From NCBI RefSeq assembly GCF_022655055.1, contig NZ_CP093384.1:930001-994000 (forward strand): a stretch of 64,000 bases of DNA, in the 5' to 3' direction. A program made the position numbers and the translations under genes. The notes beneath the pieces were generated by a model. The model worked only from the letters and a program-made list of their open reading frames with translations. It searched no databases and was not told where the DNA came from. This DNA is from Vagococcus sp. CY52-2 (lineage in GTDB: Bacteria > Bacillota > Bacilli > Lactobacillales > Vagococcaceae). Positions 1-9,229 of the stretch are shown piece after piece; the first letter of the stretch is position 1; each line of letters starts with the position of its first letter.

Positions 1-1
1 A

Positions 2-985
2 ATTAATATTGAAACAGCAGTTATTGTGCCACAAGAAGACGTCATGGTGAGTGTGACGCGTGAAGGGTATGTTAAACGAAGTAGTTTAAGATCATATGGA
101 GCATCCAAAGATGATGCGATTGATATGAAAGAATCTGATCAACTGATTTATGCTGGACAATTAAATACTCATCATCATGTATTATTTGTGACAACTAAAG
201 GAAATATCATTTATCGACCTGTGCATGAATTAACAGATAAAAAATGGAAAGATGTTGGTGAACATTTTTCACAAACGCTAAGTACCCTTCTTCCAAATGA
301 GCAAATATTAAAAGTCTTTCCTTATGAAACACTTGATGAGACGAAAGAATTTGTCTTTGTCACAAAGGAAGGCATGATTAAACGAACACCAATGAGCGAA
401 TTTTCTAGTTGGCGAACCTATAGGAGTAGACCGTTGATGTGTATGAAACTTAAAACAGACACAGACGAATTGATTAGTGCAAATTTGGTATCAGCTCAAA
501 TAGAGTACGAAGTCACATTAATAAGCCACTTAGGATTTGGACTACGTTATGATTTAAGTGAAGTGCCAACAGTTGGAGCAAAAGCATCTGGCGTTAAAGC
601 CATGAACTTAAAGGAAGGAGATTATTTGGTTTCCAGTCATATTTTCCCAATTAGTACGGCAGAACATTTGGTGACAGTCGTGACACAACGTGGATCAGTC
701 AAGAAAATGGATGTATTAGAGATTAGTAAATTAGGGCGAGCAAAACGTGGTTTGATGGTTTTAAGAGAATTGAAAAATAATCCACACCGCGTCTTTTTAG
801 CGATATCAACTAATGGTGATAATGAATTAATTATAATAGAAACCAAAAACGGTTCAAGCTATACAGTTGATACAAAGGACATCCCTATAAACGATAGAAC
901 GTCTAATGGCTCATTTATTTCGAATGAAAAAGTAGATGGAGAAGTGATTAAATTAACTGTTTCACAAAAAGAAAAAGAAGATTAA
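2..985 (+). CDS. parC: DNA topoisomerase IV subunit A, C-terminal part
   Basis: Only the last 327 residues are present; the open frame runs off the left edge, so the GTG at 26 is internal and not the start. The visible part is the C-terminal beta-propeller that binds and wraps DNA for the ParC/ParE decatenase. Propeller-blade signatures recur at about 45-50 residue spacing: VTREGYVKR, VTTKGNIIY, VTKEGMIKR, VTQRGSVKK. The sequence MKESDQLIYAGQL and the absence of a perfect GyrA box favour ParC over GyrA. The breakage-reunion domain and active-site tyrosine lie upstream and cannot be judged. A strong terminator follows. Confidence 0.9.
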   Translation: MNIETAVIVPQEDVMVSVTREGYVKRSSLRSYGASKDDAIDMKESDQLIYAGQLNTHHHVLFVTTKGNIIYRPVHELTDKKWKDVGEHFSQTLSTLLPNEQILKVFPYETLDETKEFVFVTKEGMIKRTPMSEFSSWRTYRSRPLMCMKLKTDTDELISANLVSAQIEYEVTLISHLGFGLRYDLSEVPTVGAKASGVKAMNLKEGDYLVSSHIFPISTAEHLVTVVTQRGSVKKMDVLEISKLGRAKRGLMVLRELKNNPHRVFLAISTNGDNELIIIETKNGSSYTVDTKDIPINDRTSNGSFISNEKVDGEVIKLTVSQKEKED

Positions 986-986
986 T

Positions 987-1023
987 AAAAAGAAGAAATC
1001 TTTAAAAGGTTTCTTCTTTTTTT
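987..1023 (+). terminator. Rho-independent terminator after parC
   Basis: AAAGAAGAAATC and GGTTTCTTCTTT form a stem around a short AT loop, followed by a run of T. Confidence 0.85.
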
Positions 1024-1155
1024 CTGTTATACGACACGATTTAAAATGTAACCGCTGTTGTAATACAGATGGGTACAGGAAATAAAACAGATAAGTGGAA
1101 AAACTTCCTTAATAAAATTTTAAGAAAGTCACTAAAGCTAGGGGTTAAACGGAAA

Positions 1156-1173
1156 TTGTGTTTTTTTTAACAA
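1156..1173. promoter_or_regulatory. Candidate Rex operator upstream of pflB
   Basis: The 18-mer TTGTG-N8-AACAA differs by one base from the TTGTG-N8-CACAA pattern of the NADH-sensing repressor Rex. A weaker copy, TTGTG-N8-AACAT, covers the -10 region at 1217-1234. Rex control of pflB is known in several Firmicutes; here it is an inference from motif and position. The remainder of the 305-base gap (1024-1155) shows nothing recognisable. Confidence 0.45.
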
Positions 1174-1200
1174 AATTAGTATTTTTTTTCACTATAACAC

Positions 1201-1228
1201 TTGCGTGAATCTGTTTTTGTGTTATACT
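1201..1228 (+). promoter_or_regulatory. pflB promoter
   Basis: TTGCGT, 16-base spacer, TATACT with an upstream TG-type extension. It lies 62 bases before the pflB start and overlaps the weaker Rex-like site. Confidence 0.6.
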
Positions 1229-1290
1229 GAACATGTAAATAAATGAAATATAAAACTTTGAAACAACTAACTTAAGGAGGTTCTCATATT

Positions 1291-3537
1291 ATGGGATACT
1301 GGGATGGATTTAAAGGTAGTAAATGGCGCACAACTGTGGATGTTAGAGATTTTATTCAAGCAAACTACACAGAATACAAAGGTGACGACAGTTTCTTAGA
1401 GCCAGCTGCTGACAGCACAGAAAAATTATGGACAAAATTACAAGAATTATTTGAAGTACAACACGAACAAAATGGTGTTTATGACATGGATAACAACATC
1501 CCTGCTACAGTAACATCACATGAACCTGGTTACTTAATTAAAGAAGAAGAAAAAATCGTTGGATTACAAACTGATGTTCCATTAAAACAAGCATTCATGC
1601 CATTTGGTGGTATTAACATGGCAAACAATGCTTTAGTATCAAATGGATACGAAATTGACGACGAAATGACTAAAATCTTCACTGACTGGAGAAAAACACA
1701 TAACCAAGGTGTATTTGATGCTTACACTCCAGAAATGAGAGCCGCTCGTAAAAATAAAATTATTACAGGTCTTCCAGATGCTTATGGCCGTGGACGTATT
1801 ATCGGTGACTACCGTCGTTTAGCATTATACGGAATTGACTTCTTAATCGCTGAAAAGAAAAAAGACTTATCTAACGTAGGGAACAAAGTGATGACAGATG
1901 ATGTGATTCGTTTACGTGAAGAAGTGTCTGATCAAATCAAAGCATTAGTTGCCATTAAAGAAATGGCGACTTACTACGGATTTGATATTTCTAAACCTGC
2001 TAAAAATGCTCAAGAAGCGATCCAATGGGTGTACTTCGGTTACTTAGCAGCCATTAAATCTCAAAATGGTGCGGCTATGTCAATTGGACGTATCTCTGCA
2101 TTCTTAGATATCTATATCCAACGTGACTTAGAAAATGGCGTAATCAACGAAGCGGAAGCACAAGAATTAATTGACCACTTAATTATGAAATTACGTATGG
2201 TTAAATTCGCTCGTACGCCTGAATACAACCAATTATTCTCTGGATACCCAATTTGGGCAACCTTATCAATTGCTGGTATGGGAATTGACGGACGTTCATT
2301 AGTAACTAAAAATGATTTCCGTATCTTACATACCTTAACAAACATGGGACCATCTCCAGAACCAAACTTAACAGTATTGTATTCTTCTCATTTACCAGAA
2401 GGATTCAGAACTTACGCAGCTAAAATTGCAAAAGAAAGTTCTTCAATCCAATTTGAAAATGACGATTTATTACGTGCTAACTGGGGATCAGATGACTGTG
2501 CGATTGCTTGTTGTGTGTCTGCCACTGTTATGGGTAAAGACATGCAATTCTTCGGAGCTCGTGCTAACTTAGCTAAAGCTGTGTTATATGCAATTAACGG
2601 TGGGGTTGACGAAGTGACGAAAGCACAAGTTGCACCTCGTTTCCGTCCAATGACTGGTGATACATTAAACTATGATGACTTCATCACTCGTTACAAAGAT
2701 ATATTAGATTGGTTAGCAGAATTATATGTAAACACATTAAACGTTATCCATTACATGCATGATAAATATGCTTATGAAGCACCACAATTAGCATTCATGG
2801 ATACTGACTTAAAACGTACATTCGCAACAGGTATCGCTGGTATCTCTCATGCGGCTGATAGTATCATGGCTATCAAACATGGTAACGTACAAGTTATCCG
2901 TGACGAAGATGGATTAGCAGTTGACTATGTACCACAAAATGAGTTCCCAACTTACGGAAATGACAATGAAGAAGCAGATGCAATGGCAAACTGGATCTTA
3001 GATTACTTCATGACTCAAATTAAACGTCAACATACTTATAGAAACTCAACACCTACAACATCATTATTAACGATTACTTCTAATGTTGTTTATGGTAAAG
3101 CAACTGGTAACACACCAGACGGACGTCGTGCAGGTAAACCATTAGCACCAGGTGCTAACCCAAGTTACCAAGATGGTAAATTCTTAGGTGAGAAAAATGG
3201 TCTTTTAGCATCATTAAACTCAACTGCAAGACTTGCTTATACATCAGCTTTAGATGGTATCTCAAATACACAAACGATTAACCCTAATGGTTTAGGTAAA
3301 GATGATGATACTCGTATTAACAACTTACGTAACGTAATGGATGGCTACTTCGATAGAGGTGGATACCACTTGAACGTAAACGTCTTTACAACTGACTTAT
3401 TATTAGACGCTCAAGCTCATCCAGAAAAATATCCAAACTTAACTATCCGTGTATCTGGATACGCAGTTAAATTCCGTGATTTAACTCCAGAACAACAAGC
3501 AGACGTTATTTCTCGTACTGCTCATGATAGAATGTAA
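1291..3537 (+). CDS. pflB: Formate acetyltransferase (pyruvate formate-lyase)
   Basis: Glycyl radical enzyme, 748 residues (normal for the family), converting pyruvate and CoA to formate and acetyl-CoA under anaerobic conditions in the cytoplasm. The adjacent catalytic cysteines are C407 and C408 (IACCVS), and the radical glycine is G723 in RVSGYAVKF near the C-terminus. ATG start follows the strong site TAAGGAGG. The gene has its own promoter and terminator, and the activating enzyme is the next gene, as is typical in lactic acid bacteria. Codon use is that of a highly expressed gene (many -AAC, -TTC, CGT codons). Oxygen would cleave the protein at G723 in the radical form. Confidence 0.98.
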   Translation: MGYWDGFKGSKWRTTVDVRDFIQANYTEYKGDDSFLEPAADSTEKLWTKLQELFEVQHEQNGVYDMDNNIPATVTSHEPGYLIKEEEKIVGLQTDVPLKQAFMPFGGINMANNALVSNGYEIDDEMTKIFTDWRKTHNQGVFDAYTPEMRAARKNKIITGLPDAYGRGRIIGDYRRLALYGIDFLIAEKKKDLSNVGNKVMTDDVIRLREEVSDQIKALVAIKEMATYYGFDISKPAKNAQEAIQWVYFGYLAAIKSQNGAAMSIGRISAFLDIYIQRDLENGVINEAEAQELIDHLIMKLRMVKFARTPEYNQLFSGYPIWATLSIAGMGIDGRSLVTKNDFRILHTLTNMGPSPEPNLTVLYSSHLPEGFRTYAAKIAKESSSIQFENDDLLRANWGSDDCAIACCVSATVMGKDMQFFGARANLAKAVLYAINGGVDEVTKAQVAPRFRPMTGDTLNYDDFITRYKDILDWLAELYVNTLNVIHYMHDKYAYEAPQLAFMDTDLKRTFATGIAGISHAADSIMAIKHGNVQVIRDEDGLAVDYVPQNEFPTYGNDNEEADAMANWILDYFMTQIKRQHTYRNSTPTTSLLTITSNVVYGKATGNTPDGRRAGKPLAPGANPSYQDGKFLGEKNGLLASLNSTARLAYTSALDGISNTQTINPNGLGKDDDTRINNLRNVMDGYFDRGGYHLNVNVFTTDLLLDAQAHPEKYPNLTIRVSGYAVKFRDLTPEQQADVISRTAHDRM

Positions 3538-3557
3538 TTAAACAATTCGTAAAATAA

Positions 3558-3590
3558 GAGGATGGCTGTTTTAGCGGTCATCCTTTTTTA
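3558..3590 (+). terminator. Terminator between pflB and pflA
   Basis: AGGATG...CATCCT stem with an inner pairing, followed by TTTTTT. It makes pflA at least partly a separate unit or reduces read-through. Confidence 0.8.
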
Positions 3591-3615
3591 AAAGCAAAGT
3601 TAGGAAGTGACGATA

Positions 3616-4389
3616 ATGACAGAATCAGTAACAGGAAGAATTCACTCAACAGAAAATTTAGGGACAGTTGACGGTCCGGGTGTACGTTTTATAGTCTTTA
3701 TGCAAGGGTGTAAAATGCGTTGCCAGTTTTGTCATAATCCTGATACTTGGAAAATTGGTGGAGGGCGCGAAGTAACAACTGATGAAATATTAGAAGAAGC
3801 ATTGCGTTATAAATCTTACTGGGGCGAAGATGGAGGCATTACAATTAGTGGTGGTGAGCCATTACTTCAACTTGACTTCATCATTGATTTATTTAAAAAA
3901 GCGAAAAAACATGGAATTCATACAACGGTAGATACTTGTGGTAAACCATTTACGTTTGACGAACCCTTTTTTAGTAAATTCAATGAAATGTTGAAATACA
4001 CTGATCTGTTTTTATTTGATATCAAACATATCGATCCACAAGGTCACAAAGAACTAACGATGCATACTAATGATAATATTCTTGAAATGGCGAAGTATTT
4101 ATCTGATATTGGTCAACCTGTATGGATTCGACACGTTTTAGTACCGCAAAGAACAGATTATGATGAATTTTTGATTCGTCTAGACGATTTCATAAAAGAA
4201 TTAAAAAATGTCGACAAAGTTGAAGTGTTGCCATATCACACAATGGGTCTTTTCAAATGGCAAGACTTAGGGATTGATTACCCATTAAAAGGCATTGATC
4301 CACCAACTCAAGAGCGAGTAAAAAATGCCCAAGAATTACTTCATACGGCAGACTATAATAAGTACAAAGAAAAACGTGCAGTGAAATAA
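3616..4389 (+). CDS. pflA: Pyruvate formate-lyase activating enzyme
   Basis: Radical SAM enzyme, 257 residues, which abstracts the hydrogen from the PflB radical glycine using S-adenosylmethionine. The iron-sulfur cluster motif CX3CX2C is C32, C36, C39 (GCKMRCQFCHNPDTW), followed by the SAM-binding segment TISGGEPLLQ. I prefer the ATG at 3616 over the in-frame GTG at 3607, because AGGAAG at 3602-3607 is then 8 bases upstream. It sits directly after pflB, its substrate gene. Confidence 0.96.
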   Translation: MTESVTGRIHSTENLGTVDGPGVRFIVFMQGCKMRCQFCHNPDTWKIGGGREVTTDEILEEALRYKSYWGEDGGITISGGEPLLQLDFIIDLFKKAKKHGIHTTVDTCGKPFTFDEPFFSKFNEMLKYTDLFLFDIKHIDPQGHKELTMHTNDNILEMAKYLSDIGQPVWIRHVLVPQRTDYDEFLIRLDDFIKELKNVDKVEVLPYHTMGLFKWQDLGIDYPLKGIDPPTQERVKNAQELLHTADYNKYKEKRAVK

Positions 4390-4396
4390 TGAATGA

Positions 4397-4425
4397 CCTA
4401 GAAGTGCTATCTTCTAGGTTTTTTA
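4397..4425 (+). terminator. Terminator after pflA
   Basis: CCTAGAAG and CTTCTAGG form a perfect 8-base stem with a 6-base loop, followed by TTTTTT. Confidence 0.88.
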
Positions 4426-4535
4426 GTTTGTATGGAAAGAACGAGGTTAAAGTCATTTTTAAGTGGGTTTTTATTTTCATAAAACGTACTTTATGATAAA
4501 ATTGTATTAAGAAAAACAAAAGGGGAGAATGAGCA

Positions 4536-5153
4536 ATGAAAAAAATAATCTTATTAAGTAGTGTGGTTTTATCGTTAGGAGTGTTTGCAGGGTGTTCATC
4601 CCAAAACATAGATTCGGGTAAGACGACTAAGTCATCAAGCTCACAAGTTTCAGCTTCAAGTATCGCAGTTAGTTCATCAACGAGTGAATCAAGTGTAAGT
4701 GAACCAGTTTATAAGGTGAGTTTATCAGACGCGATAGAAACATATAAAGAAACGTATCCAAATACTGATATCATATCCATTAGTTTAGATACTAGTTTTG
4801 GGCAAACCATTTATGATATTGAAGGGATAGATGATAATAAAGAATATTCATTAAAAATCAACACTGATACAAAAGAAATAAAAAAAGAACGCGAAGAAAA
4901 TTTAGATCGTGATGAGAAAGATGGCGTAAAACGCAAAGAAAATAAATTAGACTTAACGAATTTAATAGACATGAATGAAATATTTGATATTGCTTTGAAA
5001 GAAGCTGGTTCTGGCAAAATAGATGATTGGGAAATCAAAGAAGATATGGGTGTCACTTATTGGGATATTTCAATTAAAACTGGTTTGACAAAAGAAATTG
5101 AGTACAAGATTAATGCCCAAACTGGAGAAATTATTGAAACAGATATAGATTAA
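4536..5153 (+). CDS. PepSY-domain lipoprotein
   Basis: A 205-residue secreted lipoprotein. Signal peptide and lipobox VFAGC place the modified cysteine at C20. A serine-rich linker (about 22-55) leads to two PepSY-like modules, each of the pattern alpha helix then ...YDIEGIDDNKEYSLKINTDTKEI and ...YWDISIKTGLTKEIEYKINAQTGEI. PepSY modules are associated with inhibition of or interaction with extracellular proteases; the actual role here is unknown. Strong site AAGGGGAG precedes the ATG. Monocistronic: terminators on both sides. Confidence 0.85.
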   Translation: MKKIILLSSVVLSLGVFAGCSSQNIDSGKTTKSSSSQVSASSIAVSSSTSESSVSEPVYKVSLSDAIETYKETYPNTDIISISLDTSFGQTIYDIEGIDDNKEYSLKINTDTKEIKKEREENLDRDEKDGVKRKENKLDLTNLIDMNEIFDIALKEAGSGKIDDWEIKEDMGVTYWDISIKTGLTKEIEYKINAQTGEIIETDID

Positions 5154-5161
5154 ATAAAAAG

Positions 5162-5200
5162 CAGATAGGTTAGTTATAACGACTAACCTATCTGTTTTTT
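5162..5200. terminator. Terminator after the PepSY lipoprotein
   Basis: A perfect 13-base stem, CAGATAGGTTAGT with ACTAACCTATCTG, around a 7-base loop, followed by TTTTTT on the plus strand. Confidence 0.9.
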
Positions 5201-5598
5201 ACATAGTTTTATTTAGTTTGGTGATAAAATAAAATGTTAATGCTGTGTGAATCATAAATAAACCAACGAGTGTTGCTGTAATCCAAAGAGCTTGCTGTGT
5301 GGCGGATGTGATCAGAGATAAAATAACTACTAAGATAGATAAAATAGAGCTAGATTTTGCTGGTGCAATCGTGCGTATTTCAATGTTACGAGGGTCATTT
5401 TCTTCTATTTGATATTGTTTGGCATATTGGGGGTTGGTAACAAATTTTTTGTATTTCAGTTAGTTTGCAATCGCTCCTCCAATAAATCCTGAGCCAAGGC
5501 CAATTGAGATAGAGGATAAATTTGATTGAATTAATAAACCGATAAGTACCCAATCTTTAGTGCTAAGATAATAGAAGGATGATATGTTCCTTTTTCAA
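5199..5598 (-). pseudogene. Decayed small membrane protein (DUF2178-like)
   Basis: Read on the minus strand this region codes for FYYLSTKDWVLIGLLIQ... then a glycine-rich helix ending GGAIAN, an in-frame TAA (complement of 5460-5462), and a second part with a charged loop (ENDPRNIEIR) and two hydrophobic helices, ending at 5199. The layout of helix, DERN/DPRN-type loop, two helices resembles small membrane proteins encoded next to XRE-type regulators. The internal stop and the missing start make it a pseudogene. Family name is a guess from the layout. Confidence 0.6.
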
Positions 5599-5704
5599 GT
5601 GAAATGATGGTTTGTCTAGAAATATTTAACACACTGGCTAAGTCTTGTTGAGTCGTTTTTTCTTTTTTTAATGTTAGCTAAATTGTTTTTTATCGCTCCT
5701 CCTT
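5575..5704 (-). pseudogene. Decayed XRE-family (YozG-like) regulator
   Basis: On the minus strand an ideal ribosome site (AAGGAGG, 5698-5704) is followed by ATA (5691-5693) where ATG is expected, then NNLANIK, a one-base frameshift in a run of A, then TTQQDLASVLNISRQTIISLEKG, the typical helix-turn-helix of short XRE regulators. The C-terminal end (usually ..DLFEL) is missing and the frame runs into the membrane-protein remnant. Lost start, frameshift and truncation together show a dead gene. Confidence 0.72.
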
Positions 5705-5777
5705 GTGTAAAGCGCCCTTTCCATTTATAGGTTGCTAAATATGATTAAAAATTTCTGCTTATTGATGATAAAAATTG

Positions 5778-5786
5778 TGATATAAT
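5778..5786 (+). promoter_or_regulatory. Extended -10 promoter of ppaC
   Basis: TGA-TATAAT, a consensus -10 with TG extension 35 bases before the ppaC start; no good -35 was seen. Confidence 0.55.
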
Positions 5787-5821
5787 ACAAATTGTATGAC
5801 ATTAATTGGAGGGATATAACT

Positions 5822-6751
5822 ATGACAAAGGTATTAATTTTTGGTCATCAAAATCCGGATACAGATGCAATTGCTTCAGCAATCTCATTTGCTTATCTAC
5901 AAAATAAACTAGGTGTCGAAGCTGAAGCCGTTGCTTTAGGAACACCAAATGAAGAAACAACGTATGCATTAAACTATTTTAACGTGGATGCACCAAGAGT
6001 GATTGAAAACTGTGCAAATGAAACAACACAAGTGATGTTAGTCGATCACAATGAAGCACAACAAAGTGTGAGTGATATTAAAGAATTAGATGTATTAGCC
6101 GTAGTGGATCATCACCGTATTGCAAACTTTGAAACAGCTAATCCATTGTATTATCGTGCTGAGCCAGTTGGTTGTACGAATACCATTATCTTAAAAATCT
6201 ATAAAGAACATGGTATTGACATTCCAAAAGACATAGCAGGAATGATGCTTTCAGCTATTGTGTCTGATTCATTACTATTCAAATCACCAACCTGTACGGA
6301 TGAAGACATTAAAGCAGCGAAAGAATTAGCTGAAATTGCTGGTGTTGATTTAGAAGGTTATGGTTTAGAGATGCTTAAAGCAGGAACCAATCTTTCAACT
6401 AAAACAGCATTAGAATTAATCAATGCGGATGCTAAAACTTTCCCAATGGGTGATAAATCAGTTCGTATTGGTCAAGTTAATACAGTAGACGTGACTGACG
6501 TATTATCTCGTCAAGCAGAATTAGAAGAAGTAATGGCAAAAGAAAACACTGATAACGGGTTTGATTTATTTATCTTAGTAATTACAAACATTTTAGATAG
6601 TAATTCAGTGGCTCTTGTTGTTGGAGAACCAAAAGAAAAAGTGGAAGCAGCTTTTGGTGTGACATTGGAAAATAATACAGCTGAATTAGCTGGCGTCGTG
6701 TCACGTAAAAAACAAGTGGTTCCACCACTAACAAACGCATTTAATGCATAA
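5822..6751 (+). CDS. ppaC: Manganese-dependent inorganic pyrophosphatase (family II)
   Basis: 309 residues; hydrolyses pyrophosphate to two phosphates in the cytoplasm. DHH-family metal ligands are visible: H9, D13 and D15 in [10 protein letters not shown]75 in VDHNE, and the DHH motif at 96-98. The C-terminal DHHA2 domain ends with the substrate-binding SRKKQVVP segment. ATG at 5822 is chosen because TTGGAGGG precedes it; the in-frame TTG at 5792 would add ten residues not found in the family. Own promoter and terminator. Confidence 0.97.
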   Translation: MTKVLIFGHQNPDTDAIASAISFAYLQNKLGVEAEAVALGTPNEETTYALNYFNVDAPRVIENCANETTQVMLVDHNEAQQSVSDIKELDVLAVVDHHRIANFETANPLYYRAEPVGCTNTIILKIYKEHGIDIPKDIAGMMLSAIVSDSLLFKSPTCTDEDIKAAKELAEIAGVDLEGYGLEMLKAGTNLSTKTALELINADAKTFPMGDKSVRIGQVNTVDVTDVLSRQAELEEVMAKENTDNGFDLFILVITNILDSNSVALVVGEPKEKVEAAFGVTLENNTAELAGVVSRKKQVVPPLTNAFNA

Positions 6752-6759
6752 AAACCTAA

Positions 6760-6789
6760 AAATCTCTGAGGAAACTTGGAGATTTTTTT
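6760..6789 (+). terminator. Terminator after ppaC
   Basis: AAATCTC and GAGATTT stem, 12-base loop, run of T. The next gene starts only 20 bases later, so some read-through is likely. Confidence 0.75.
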
Positions 6790-6808
6790 CAAATGAGGCG
6801 TTAATTTA

Positions 6809-7762
6809 ATGTATCAATTTATAACATTACAAACAGAACAGACTTATCGGTCATTAATGCAAGATAAAGCATTTCAACAAGTCGTTAATTTTATGATTGA
6901 ACAAGGAGAAAGTGTGACCTTACGCGATATAAAACGTACCTTGCCTGATGTGGAAGAGATCGAAGTGGTAATCGAAACATGGATATCAGCTGGACTTATC
7001 ACACGTTATCATGGACGATATGAGTTAGTTGGATATGTGATGTCCGAAGAAAAACAAGAGGAATTAAAACAGACCTATCAGTCATTTTTTTTATCTTGTG
7101 TGGAAAAATTAAACGCTAAATGTAGACAATTGGATTTATCGACAAAAGACGTTGCTTTTTATTTACTATATGCCTTGCATCAAAAAATACAAGGCAATAT
7201 AGCTTTGGGTCAGTATGCAGAAGATACTCCAGCATTAGCTAAGATAAAGCAGTTGCCTTTCTATTTTCAACAATTAACTGGTAAAAAAACAGAATGGCTA
7301 TCGTTTGAAAATTTAACCAATTTAGCTGAATGTGTCAGTTTGCCAAGTTTTTTTTATGAAGAAACTTACCGAGAAAACACACGAGCGCCTCAGTTTTTAT
7401 TGTTAGACAAACGATTGGGCGATGTAAATGAGTCTTATTTTTTAACATATGCTGAACGAAAGTTACGTCGTATTGAAAAGGGACGAATCATGTCATCCGA
7501 TACACCTGATATTTTTTTAGACGCACTTGTCACGTTGGGTTATTTAACCATAGAGGCACGTCATTACAAGTTAAATACACTAAGTGTTGAGGAACATGTG
7601 ATAGAAGAGATTCATCAAGAGCTGGATCCAATCATTGAGTTATTTGATGAAACCTTTAATAGACCCTGGGAGATAGTGGTAATTTATACTCTCTTAGATG
7701 CGATGGATTTAGTAGATACGTTGGAACATTATCCTACTCTATTTGGGCTTAAACCGCTTTAG
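6809..7762 (+). CDS. DUF1803-like protein
   Basis: 317 residues, soluble, acidic, no signal peptide. The N-terminal about 75 residues (QVVNFMIEQGESVTLRDIKRTLP...GLITRYHGRYELV) look like a small winged-helix fold with the TLRDIK segment. The rest is helical without a motif I know. A DUF1803 gene next to ppaC is common in streptococci and enterococci, which supports the name. Function is unknown. Weak ribosome site (GAGGCG). Translation probably depends on read-through from ppaC, because no promoter fits in the 20-base gap. Confidence 0.6.
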   Translation: MYQFITLQTEQTYRSLMQDKAFQQVVNFMIEQGESVTLRDIKRTLPDVEEIEVVIETWISAGLITRYHGRYELVGYVMSEEKQEELKQTYQSFFLSCVEKLNAKCRQLDLSTKDVAFYLLYALHQKIQGNIALGQYAEDTPALAKIKQLPFYFQQLTGKKTEWLSFENLTNLAECVSLPSFFYEETYRENTRAPQFLLLDKRLGDVNESYFLTYAERKLRRIEKGRIMSSDTPDIFLDALVTLGYLTIEARHYKLNTLSVEEHVIEEIHQELDPIIELFDETFNRPWEIVVIYTLLDAMDLVDTLEHYPTLFGLKPL

Positions 7763-7771
7763 GCATAAAAG

Positions 7772-7807
7772 TTGGATTAACCTTGGTCTCTTTATATAAT
7801 AAAGAGA
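7772..7807 (+). promoter_or_regulatory. Promoter with palindrome over the -10
   Basis: TTGGAT (7772-7777), 17 bases, TATAAT (7795-7800). The -10 lies inside a perfect 9-base inverted repeat, TCTCTTTAT (7787-7795) and ATAAAGAGA (7799-7807), which could be a repressor site. Confidence 0.6.
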
Positions 7808-7825
7808 GAAATGAGGGGAAACGTT

Positions 7826-8164
7826 ATGTTTGAAAAAGTTTATGACATCAATCAATTAAATGAACAAGTGTCTCAAGAAGGATTGACGATGGTTTATTTT
7901 GGCCAACCAAATTGTAGTGTTTGTCACGGATTGAAACCACAAGTAGAGAAAAAATTAGCTGAATTTAGTGAAGATGTAACATTTTTAGAAGTGAATACGT
8001 TTGATATACCAGAAGTATCTGGAAAATATCAAGTAATGACAGTACCTGTCATATTATTGTTTTTAGATGGCAGAGAATATTTAAGAAAAGCAAGGTTTGT
8101 TCCCATTGAGGAATTATATAAAGATATAAAAAAAATCGTCGATGGTGTCAATAGCATGAGCTAG
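7826..8164 (+). CDS. Thioredoxin-family protein
   Basis: 112 residues, cytoplasmic thioredoxin fold. The redox pair is C30 and C33 in PNCSVC, and the cis-proline segment is VMTVPVILLF. The CSVC active site differs from the CGPC of true thioredoxin, so this is a thioredoxin-like protein of the YtpP/bacillithiol-type group of Firmicutes rather than TrxA. ATG at 7826 follows GAGGGG; the ATG at 7811 overlaps that site and is unlikely. It is followed after 19 bases by a small membrane protein, probably in the same transcript. Confidence 0.88.
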   Translation: MFEKVYDINQLNEQVSQEGLTMVYFGQPNCSVCHGLKPQVEKKLAEFSEDVTFLEVNTFDIPEVSGKYQVMTVPVILLFLDGREYLRKARFVPIEELYKDIKKIVDGVNSMS

Positions 8165-8183
8165 CCTTTAGAGGAGATAAGAC

Positions 8184-8549
8184 ATGAAAGTATTTAAACG
8201 AATTTTTTCTATTTTAATTTTAGTCATTATTATTGGTGGGGTAGGTTATTACTTTTACACTGAACAAATAAAAGGTGGCGCACCTGATATTGTGGCAAAA
8301 GATACAGGAAGCATTGATTTATCCAAAATAGAGCAAACGGATGATTCGAAAACTGATTCAAAAACAACAGACGAAGGAAAATACACAGAAGAATTTGAGT
8401 CCTGGGATGCACTAGATGATAAAGCTAAAGATGGTATTTATGTGTTAGATCAATACCCTGATAAGTCATTGTATCTAATCTCTGCAACGAAACAAGCCAA
8501 TGGAAAGATAGTGGCAGTGTTCGATGATGAACCAATTAAAGACAAATAA
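8184..8549 (+). CDS. Small single-helix membrane-anchored protein
   Basis: 121 residues with one N-terminal hydrophobic helix (about 5-25, ILILVIIIGGVGYYFY), a charged Ser/Thr/Asp linker, and a compact C-terminal domain (ESWDALDDKAKDGIYVLDQYPDKSLYLISATK...). The N-terminal helix without a cleavage site suggests an extracytoplasmic domain tethered to the membrane. Not recognised. Good site TAGAGGAG; shares the promoter at 7772 with the thioredoxin-like gene. Confidence 0.75.
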   Translation: MKVFKRIFSILILVIIIGGVGYYFYTEQIKGGAPDIVAKDTGSIDLSKIEQTDDSKTDSKTTDEGKYTEEFESWDALDDKAKDGIYVLDQYPDKSLYLISATKQANGKIVAVFDDEPIKDK

Positions 8550-8559
8550 TAATAATTTG

Positions 8560-8597
8560 GACAGTGTTTTATATTTAAAAAAACATTGTCTTTTTTT
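8560..8597 (+). terminator. Terminator of the thioredoxin-like unit
   Basis: GACAGTGTTTT and AAAACATTGTC pair with one mismatch, followed by seven T. Confidence 0.8.
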
Positions 8598-8690
8598 GTT
8601 ATGTTATATTTTATTAACTATACCACTTTTAAATAGATGTCGTTTAGAATGATGCATGAAGCAATAGGTCTTTATTTTAACAAATAAAAT

Positions 8691-8732
8691 AAGCAAGTAT
8701 TCATCCATGGGTTTAGGGGTGAATACTTGCTT
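8691..8732. terminator. 13-base inverted repeat between convergent genes
   Basis: AAGCAAGTATTCA (8691-8703) and TGAATACTTGCTT (8720-8732) form a perfect 13-base stem with a 16-base loop. It lies just beyond the 3' end of the minus-strand small gene; a T-rich stretch follows in that direction. Confidence 0.7.
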
Positions 8733-8757
8733 TAATTACTGGGTTCTTCCAATGTAA

Positions 8758-8916
8758 TTACTCCTTAACAAGTTGATTTAAGTTATCTTTAGCTTCTTCA
8801 ATTGTTGCGCCTGTTGCAAAGATTTCATCGTTTGTTGCATCAAATACAATAAAGATATTTTCATCAGTATTTAATGTCACACGGTATTGAATGGCTTGTT
8901 GTGTAAATACCATCAT
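8758..8916 (-). CDS. Small hypothetical protein, HicB-like fold suspected
   Basis: 52 residues. ATG at 8916-8914 is preceded by AAAGGAGGA, a very strong site; upstream in-frame codons are not needed. The order strand-strand-strand, then GATIEEAKDNLNQLVKE, resembles the beta-beta-beta-alpha part of HicB-type antitoxins (..GDTLEEAKENL..), but there is no HicA or other toxin next to it. It may be a free-standing small protein. Function unknown; the ribosome site and terminator argue it is real. Confidence 0.65.
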   Translation of the reverse strand: MMVFTQQAIQYRVTLNTDENIFIVFDATNDEIFATGATIEEAKDNLNQLVKE

Positions 8917-9229
8917 ACATTCCTCCTTTAAAAAACATTCATGGAAGACATTTGTCAACCACATTACTAATTTAACATATACCAATTATTTAATCAACTA
9001 ATTTACCATGAAGTTTATGAATAGAGTGTAAACATTATGTAAAAAAATATAATTATCAAAAGTAAAAATTGTATAAAATAAAAGGAATAACTAAACAGAT
9101 TAAATTTATTTTTATATAAAAAATAAATTATTGAATAATATGTGGATAATTTGTTGGATAAAAAACTATTTACTTTGCAGAAAACGTTATTTATACTTCT
9201 ATTTATTGTTATTTTTAGGAGGGATTTTT

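Noticed and set aside
26-28. GTG as start of the first gene
   Set aside because: The frame is open to the left edge and codes for ParC-type sequence before this codon, so the gene is cut by the window.
4253-4609. Minus-strand ORF of 118 codons over the pflA end and lipoprotein start
   Set aside because: Opposite to two clear genes and across a terminator; no ribosome site and no known domain.
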